Positions 57,937-64,000 of a stretch of 64,000 nt of DNA are shown one piece after another (the stretch's first letter is position 1; each line of letters begins with the position of its first letter). The translations under genes and the position numbers were made by a program. The stretch covers positions 163,031,162 to 163,095,161 of the forward strand of contig OX352772.1 in the NCBI GenBank assembly GCA_947095535.1, written 5' to 3'. Under the pieces are notes generated by a model. That model did no database searches and had not been told where the DNA came from. It saw nothing but the letters and a program-made list of their open reading frames with translations. The DNA is from Poecilobothrus nobilitatus. Lineage: Eukaryota; Arthropoda; Insecta; Diptera; Dolichopodidae.

Positions 57937-59611
57937 GTTTAAGTACAGACACTTTTTGTTTAACAGTTACCCATGTTAAATTACCCGTTGGTAGAGGTGG
58001 AAGTAATAAATATTCAAATTTTGATGAGGAATGCTTAAAAAGGAGAGGAATAATAGCAATAAAAAATAGCGATAATTTATGTTTACCACTTGCACTTGTT
58101 GTTTCAATAGCTAAAATTGAAAAATTTAATGATTCTGAAAAAATTCGATAAAATATAGGAAAACTTCAAACTTTAACAGCTTTAAAATTATTAGAAAAAT
58201 CAAAAATAACAATTCCATCTGAAGGATGCGGAATTCGTGAATTGAATCAATTTCAAAAATTTTTACACAAACACAAGATTCTTGTATATAAATATGGAAC
58301 AAAGAGTGCAGAAATAATATTTGAAGGATTGAATAATAGGAAAAAAATTAACTTGTTATATCATAATAATCATTACAATGTAATAACCTCACTAACAGCT
58401 GCTTTTTGCACAGCATTTTATTCTGAAGAAAAAAGGATATTTCGTATTCTAAGAAAAATGAACATAGATGTTCGAAAAGTTGCCTTGCTGTCATGACTCA
58501 CCAGCTTGTTCACTTAATGTTAAAAATATTTTATGTATGTAGTGTAATCGAACATTTCGTGGTCAAACATGTTTTTAAAGCCATAAGGCTTCCAGTTCAA
58601 AAAATAGAAACATCTGTGAAGAAATTAGAAAATGCAAATCTTGTTTTAAAGTTCATAAAAGCAGTAGGACTCATATATGTGGAGAATATTTTTGTAAGAT
58701 TTGCGATAATCATGTTCCCGAAAACCATAAATGCTTCATTCAGCAAGACAAAACAAAAGTAAATTTTAAAAATTGCATTTACGTATTTTATGATTTAGAA
58801 ACAAGACAAGAAGAAATTAGCTCTACAAAAATAAAAGAACATGTTCCAAATTTATGTGTGGCTCAGCTAAGATGCTTCAAATGTATTAACATTGATTCTC
58901 TATACTTGTGGAAAATGTAAATTAAGAGACGAAAATGTAAATTTAAAACGAAAAATGTGATAGAGGATTTCATGGAATTTATTTTAAAATTAAGAAAGGA
59001 ATTCAAAAAGATTGTCATAATTGCTCATAATGGTCAGGCGTTTGATCATCAATTTATTCTGAATTATATACTCAATAAAAATGTACTTGAACCAAAGTTA
59101 ATTATGCGAGGTACAAAAATTATTGTTATGATAATTGATAATATTAAATTAATAGATTCTATGAATTACTTTCCTATGGCCTTGGCAAAATTACCAAAAG
59201 CTTTTAATTTATCAATCAATTTGAAAAAGGGGTTATTTTTCGCATCTATTTAATAAATTGGAAAATGAAAATTACATTGGCCCACTTCCAGCACTTAAAT
59301 ACTATAACTCTAATACAATGAAAGCAGATGAGCGTAACGAATTATTAATGTGGTATGAACAAAGTAGAAACTCAGAATTTAATATGGAGAAAGATATTTT
59401 AGAATAATGTATAAATGATGTTGAAATTCTAACTAGAGCATGTCTGGTTTTCAGAAAATTTTCTAAAGAAGAATGTAATGTGGAACCATTTGTAGAAGCA
59501 ACAACAATAGCTTCAGCCTGTAATCTTGTATATAGAAGAAACTTTCTCAAATCGAATACTATAAGAATTATACCAAGAAAAGGATATAGGATGGAAGGAT
59601 GGAAGGATATA

Positions 59612-59662
59612 GCCATTGCATGGCAATTTTTGACTGATTGTCAAAAATTGCCATGCAATGGC
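59612..59662. repeat. Perfect 23-bp hairpin in DNA polymerase
   Basis: Left arm 59,612-59,634 and right arm 59,640-59,662 are perfect reverse complements with spacer TGATT. The right arm codes for the expected polymerase segment (KIAMQWL); the left arm is an inverted copy that disrupts the frame. Confidence 0.9.
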
Positions 59663-61408
59663 TTATTTGGGAAAAAAATTTGAGAAAAATTGATTTAAAA
59701 TGTGCATATAATGGAAAAGAAAAACAAATCGGAAATGTTAAAGTCGATGGATTTTGCGAAGAGACTAAAGAAATATTTGAATTTTACGGATGCTATTATC
59801 ATGGACATCCAAAATGTTTAACAAACCAGAGGGATATACCATTAAATGATAACTCTGGCGATACTTTGAATCTACGATATGAAAAAACATTAATAAGATC
59901 AGAGTTTATAAAATCATGTGGATATAAAGTTATTGAGATGTGGGAATGTGAATTCCGGGAGCTAATGAGACACAATGAAAATATGAGATATTTAGAAAAT
60001 CATTCATTAATTAATTTAGTTCCTTTAAATCCTCGTGATGCATTTTATGGCGGAAGAACGGGAAATACTTACACATATTATAAATGTAAACAAGGAAAAA
60101 AAATTAAATACATAGATGTATGTTCCTTATACCCATATGTTTGCAAACGAGGAAAATTTCCAATAAACCATCCTAAGATTTATGTTGGAGAAGATACTTG
60201 CTCTAAGTTAAACAGAATGACTATTGACGGTATTATTAAATGTAAAATCTTACCTCCAACAAATCTATTACACCCCGTGTTACCTGTCAAACAAAATAAT
60301 AAATTGATGTTCTCACTATGTAACACTTGTAGTGAACAAAAATATCAAGCAAAATACTGTGAACATACAGACGTATGAACGAGCATTAGTAGGAAGTTGG
60401 GTAATTGATGAAATTAAAAAAGCAATTGAAAAAGGGTATAAACTTTTAAATATTTATGAAGTTTGGGAATACGAAACAGTAAAATATGACAATTGCAATG
60501 GTATTTATGGTTTATTCACTAAAATGATGAATAAATTTATAAAGATTAAACAAGAAACTTCTGGGTGGCCAATAAAATGTCAAACTCAAAAAGAAAAGGA
60601 AGAATGTATTGATAGGTTTTTTGAAAAGGAAGAAATTAAATTAGAATACGATAAAGTAGTTAATAATCCTGGTTTAAGATCTTTTGCTAAGATTATTTTA
60701 AACTCATTTGGGGAAAATTTGGGCAAAAGGAAAATCAACAACAAACCCCCATTATAAATCAACCTTTTAAACTTTACGAGTTAATAACAAACCCCTTTGT
60801 AGAAGTATGTCACATATTTCAAGTAAATGAAGAAAACATAGTGGCTAGCTGGAAGTATAAAAAAGAAGCAGCAACTTCTTTATCTACTGTCAACGTAAGT
60901 ATCGCTGCTGATACAACAACACAAGCTCGTCTTCAACTTTACTGTTATCTAGAGAAACTAGATAGTAGAGTATTATATTATGACACCGACTCGGTGTTGT
61001 ATGTTAGTCGAGAAGGAGAATATGAACCACAAACAGGAGAATTTATAGGAGACATGACAGATGACAGATGTTAGAGTGTTATGGTATAGGGAGTTATATT
61101 ACAGAATTTGTAAGTGGTGGTCCCAAGAACTACGCCTACAAAATTTACTGTACAAAAGATAATACCGAAAAAATTGTTTGTAAAGTTAAAGGATTCTCTC
61201 TTAGTTATGAAGCTTCACTAAAAATTAATTTTAATAGCATAAAGGAAGCAGTTTTAAATTCATTGAATAGCACAGACACATACGTCATTTCAGAAAATAT
61301 TCGTCGAAATAAAAATCACGATGTACTTACGATCCTGAAATAAAAAAATATCAACCAAAATCGGAAAAACGAAAATTTAATGAAGATGGTAGCTCTTTAC
61401 CGTATTAA

Positions 61409-61526
61409 TTTAAAATTTTTAAAATCTTAACATCTGGTTATCGTAAAAAATTTTTCAACTTAGATTTAAATAAAAATATAATAATAAAAAGTTTAATAAA
61501 AGATTTTTAACATAAAAATAAAAATA
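61409..61526. other. Junction interval after DNA polymerase
   Basis: A+T-rich, no gene. Repeats the phrase ATCTTAACATCTG also seen at 56,510, which may be element-specific non-coding sequence. Confidence 0.4.
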
Positions 61527-61529
61527 TCC

Positions 61530-61611
61530 TCTCATTAATAATTCAAATTATTTTACGTCGAAGCGACGCAAAGTTAATAACAAAAACAAACAAAAAGATA
61601 TTTTTGAATAA
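61530..61611 (+). pseudogene. pX-like protein, C-terminal remnant (copy B)
   Basis: Only the last ~27 codons of the pX-like gene (YFTSKRRKVNNKNK part) are present, ending in TAA two bases before the capsid ATG. Confidence 0.8.
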
Positions 61612-61613
61612 TT

Positions 61614-62916
61614 ATGATTGAATGTATGAAATCAGAGCTTGATATTTTTAAAACACAGCCTATTCAGTCAAGTATTTTACGATCTGAAGAAGTTTCCTAT
61701 AACCCTATTGCTTCTTTAGATAATCCATCTGTTATAGAATTTGTTTCACTAGGGCACGGTGATACATATAGAGACTTGTCTTCGACATATCCAAAATTAG
61801 AAGTACAAATTTTAAAAAAAGATGGAACTCAATGGAATAGAGATAAAAAAACTGATGGAACACCTATTCAGCAACCAAGTGTAGTTAATAATATGTTACA
61901 TTCATTAATAAAACAATGCAATGTTCAACTAAATGGAAAGAATATATCTCCATCAGATGGCAATTATGATTACAGAGCTTATATTGAATCATTGTTAAAT
62001 TATGGTACGGATGCCGCTACAACACATTTGGAGTGTGGTGGATGGATGTTAGATAAGCCAAATATAGCAAAAACAGATAATAGTGGTTCAAAAGAACGTC
62101 AAAAGTTATACCAAAATAGCAATGTAGTGGAACTTATGGGGAAACTACATTTAGATATGTTTAACCAACCTACACTTCTCATAAACAACGTCGATGTTCG
62201 AGTTATCCTAACATTAGAAAAACCAGAATTTTACCTCTTTGCAGATGATACTGATGAATCTCAACTGAAAATTTTAGAAGCCACTTTATTTATGAGACAT
62301 GTAACAATTAATCCTAGTGTGCTATTAGCACATAATGCTGTATTGGAAAAAAACTAATGCCAAATACAATTACAAACGGGTAGAGGTAAAAACTTTTACC
62401 ATTCCACAGAATAGTTCATCAATATCACTTGATAATGTTTTTATTGGACAGTTGCCAAACACAATCATTTTTTGCATGACAGAAAATGCAGATTACTCTG
62501 GAAAAAGGTCAAAAAACCCATACAATTTTAAACATTTTGATATTTCACAATTTGTGTTAAACGTAAATGGTGTTCAAATACCTAATTCAGCAATTGAAAC
62601 CAGTTTTTCAGATGAAAATAATTGCTGTACAAAAGCATACAGTACACTTTTTTCAGGAACTGGAATTTACCATAATGATAAAGGTCATCAGATAATAAAA
62701 ACCATGTTTAGTAATGGGTTTTTCATTGTAGCTTTTGATTTAACTCCAGATGCATCAGGAAATGAAGTGTGTCAAGGTCTACTAAATCAAGGTACAGATA
62801 GAATTGAGGCAAGGCTATCAAAACCACTTACATCTACACTGACTGCTATTGTTTATGGAGAATTTGATGCAAGTTTACAAATTGATAAAAACCGAAATAT
62901 ATTCTCAAACCTATAA
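61614..62916 (+). pseudogene. Major capsid protein, frame-split but uninterrupted (copy B)
   Basis: Both jelly-roll halves are present without insertion: 61,614-62,357 in one frame and about 62,350-62,916 in another, meeting at an A7 run (GGAAAAAAACT). Motifs as in copy A: FVSLGHGDTYRDLSSTYPKL, YIESLLNYGTDAATTHLECG, then FTIPQNSSSISLDNVFIGQL, HFDISQFVLNVNGVQIP, FDLTPDASGNE and IVYGEFDASLQID. About ten residues in the first half differ from copy A; the second half is identical. Confidence 0.88.
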
Positions 62917-62957
62917 ATAGCATAGGTACATAAAAGTAAATTTGAATATTTGACAAA

Positions 62958-63104
62958 ATGTCACTGTCTTGTGCACTTCTGGATGTAACATTTTGTAGTG
63001 ATGATAATAATACCTTGTTTGCGAAAGATATTTGTATAGTTGGTTTTAAAGAACCTTGTAAAAAGTTTGTAAAAGAGCTCAAGTATAAATTAGGGATTTT
63101 ATAA
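62958..63104 (+). CDS. Small ORF after major capsid (copy B)
   Basis: Identical 48-residue frame to 53,471-53,617. Confidence 0.4.
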   Translation: MSLSCALLDVTFCSDDNNTLFAKDICIVGFKEPCKKFVKELKYKLGIL

Positions 63105-63137
63105 ATGATAAGATTTTATAAACTAGAGATTTCATAA

Positions 63138-63344
63138 ATGATAATATTATATTTACTCTTTTATTATTACTCTTATTATTATTACTCTTTTGGAAGTGTG
63201 CACAACGATAAAATAAATAACGAGCTCTGTCAAATACTAGAAAAATTTGATGTTATTATAACAAATAACAAAATCAAAAAAGAGTTTTTATCAAATTATA
63301 TTAAAGAAACAACTAAAGTATATGACTTGAGTCAATTTGATTGA
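63138..63344 (+). CDS. Small ORF upstream of protease (copy B)
   Basis: Same as 53,652-53,858; its stop overlaps the protease start. Confidence 0.4.
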   Translation: MIILYLLFYYYSYYYYSFGSVHNDKINNELCQILEKFDVIITNNKIKKEFLSNYIKETTKVYDLSQFD

Positions 63345-63832
63345 TGAATACCCTAGAGATAAGTGACGTATTAAGATGTAACAAACACACACGTAAATTT
63401 TTTAAAGGAGTTTTTGCTCTGGATCAACTCCCCAGAATAGTTGAAAAACAAACTTTTTTTATTGTAAACACTGATAAATCAAAAGATCCGGGAACACATT
63501 GGTTAGCTATTTTTAAGCCAAAGAATGGCTGTGTTGAATATTTTGATTTGTTTGGTAGAAAACCAGATAAATTAGAAATTTTAAGTTACTTAAAGAACCA
63601 ATGTATAATTTTTAATAAAAAACAGTTACAAAGTAACTACTCAGATGTCTGTGGGCAATATTGTTGTGTTTATACGTGGTATAGATGTTGCGGTTATAGT
63701 ATGAACGCTTTTTTAAAAAAATTTAATAAAGGAAATCAACTAGAAAACGATAAGTATATTTTAAGTACCTTTCAAAATGTATTTGGAAAATATAACTCAT
63801 TACAAATTTGTGTTCCTAAAATGTATAAATAA
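63344..63832 (+). CDS. Adenain-like cysteine protease (copy B)
   Basis: 162 residues, intact, with the same catalytic His (GTHWLAIF), Asp (YFDLFG) and Cys (DVCGQYCC). A few substitutions from copy A (FALDQL, CIIFNKK, SMNAFL, PKMYK). Both copies staying open while the neighbouring genes are broken may be chance, given the short length. Confidence 0.9.
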   Translation: MNTLEISDVLRCNKHTRKFFKGVFALDQLPRIVEKQTFFIVNTDKSKDPGTHWLAIFKPKNGCVEYFDLFGRKPDKLEILSYLKNQCIIFNKKQLQSNYSDVCGQYCCVYTWYRCCGYSMNAFLKKFNKGNQLENDKYILSTFQNVFGKYNSLQICVPKMYK

Positions 63833-63870
63833 TAAAAACAATATAAACAGGTTTTAGTAAAATTAAAGGA

Positions 63871-64000
63871 ATGGAAGCACCAGGTCAGAACACAAATTTA
63901 TTGCTAAATTACACATATTTTCTCAATAAGAGTCATACATTAAAAAATGCTGTTAGATTTGACTGTGAGTCATTTGAAGCCTCAAGTATAATTCACCGTA
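63871..64000 (+). CDS. Uncharacterised Polinton gene, cut by window end (copy B)
   Basis: The same gene as at 54,385: MEAPGQNTNLLLNYTYFLNK, then NAVRFDCESFEASSIIHR where the window ends. Whether it has the TAA found in copy A cannot be seen. Confidence 0.5.
   Translation, partial: MEAPGQNTNLLLNYTYFLNKSHTLKNAVRFDCESFEASSIIHR

Larger units (their letters stand above)
57515..61408 (+). pseudogene. Protein-primed family B DNA polymerase (Polinton), broken
   Basis: Replicates the element. Start at the ATG at 57,515 (MSKKIILQKFLTETI). N-terminal domain, a 64-nt intron, then RGIIAIKNSDNLCLPLALVV, RELNQFQKFLHKHKI, a Cys/His zinc region near 58,490-58,740, exonuclease motifs YVFYDLETRQEE (58,775), IIAHNGQAFDHQFIL (59,017) and NDVEILTRACLVF (59,414), and polymerase motifs A DVCSLYPYVCKRGKFP (60,117), B KIILNSFGENLGKR (60,690) and C YYDTDSVLYV (60,976). 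The end KRKFNEDGSSLPY is at 61,408. At least nine stops or frame changes, and a hairpin insertion at 59,612. Confidence 0.92.
61527..64000 (+). repeat. Second copy (B) of the Polinton capsid-protease block
   Basis: From CCTCTCATTAATAATTCAAA the sequence matches 48,810 onward (minus the Penelope-like insertion) to the window end, which corresponds to about 54,515 in copy A. It starts inside the pX-like gene, so B lacks everything upstream of that point. Overall identity is about 98-99% by eye, uneven along the length. Confidence 0.93.

Noticed and set aside
62335..62380. Canonical -1 programmed frameshift at the capsid A7 run
   Set aside because: A AAA AAC is a known -1 slippery heptamer, but the downstream capsid half lies in the other (+1) frame, so -1 slippage would not connect the halves.
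1..64000. Host genes, tRNA or rRNA genes
   Set aside because: None was recognised on either strand; all convincing coding sequence belongs to transposable or virus-like elements.

Overview
The window is about 80% A+T by eye and is built almost entirely from eukaryotic transposable elements nested in one another. No host gene, tRNA, rRNA or CRISPR array was recognised. The element mix points to an insect, most likely a fly: a 412/mdg1-like Gypsy element with a tRNA-Arg primer site, a 17.6/297-like Gypsy element with a tRNA-Ser primer site, a mini-me-like element with a GTCC microsatellite, a mariner-type transposon, a Penelope-like element and Polinton/Maverick DNA. The species cannot be named from the sequence.

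Left part (1-39,139). A block of about 18 kb occurs twice in direct orientation, at 1 to ~17,820 and 19,854 to ~38,040, about 99% identical by eye. Each copy holds, left to right: the right part of a mariner-type transposon; the 5' LTR, primer site and leader of an old plus-strand Gypsy element; a minus-strand LINE inserted in that leader; broken gag, protease, RT and RNase H; a complete minus-strand 412/mdg1-like Gypsy element inserted in RNase H with a 4-bp target duplication; the rest of RNase H and integrase; and the start of a mini-me-like element. Only copy 2 runs on to the plus-strand element's polypurine tract and 3' LTR (38,819-39,139). Copy 1 instead changes, inside the mini-me-like element, into a diverged version of that element. 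This is what unequal crossing-over between two mini-me-like copies would leave.

The mdg1-like element of copy 2 (28,440-36,194) has intact gag, protease and pol reading frames, two LTRs about 0.8% different, and three small leader frames, one of which looks like a myristoylated single-span membrane protein. The copy 1 element has a one-base deletion in pol. Three LTR-LTR differences are shared by both copies, so the element inserted, aged, and was then duplicated with its surroundings.

Right part (39,140-64,000). This is mostly decayed Polinton/Maverick DNA, a virus-like transposon family with capsid genes. An older fragment (39,640-41,262) lies opposite to the main one (about 45,240-64,000). 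The main one carries a packaging ATPase, a small basic protein with a hydrophobic tail, a charged protein, a probable minor capsid protein, a pX-like core protein, the double-jelly-roll major capsid protein, an adenain-like protease, a retroviral-type integrase with chromodomain, and a protein-primed DNA polymerase B with a short intron. After the polymerase, a second copy of the capsid-protease block starts (61,527 to the window end). The first major capsid gene is split by a Penelope-like element (49,754-52,924) with a GIY-YIG endonuclease, a 54-bp target duplication and hammerhead-ribozyme motifs in its terminal repeats. The second capsid copy is the empty site. A LINE fragment, a 21-bp x 10 minisatellite and a 226-bp inverted repeat inside the ATPase gene complete the region. 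Nearly all Polinton genes are broken, so this is a relic, but much of its gene order is readable.
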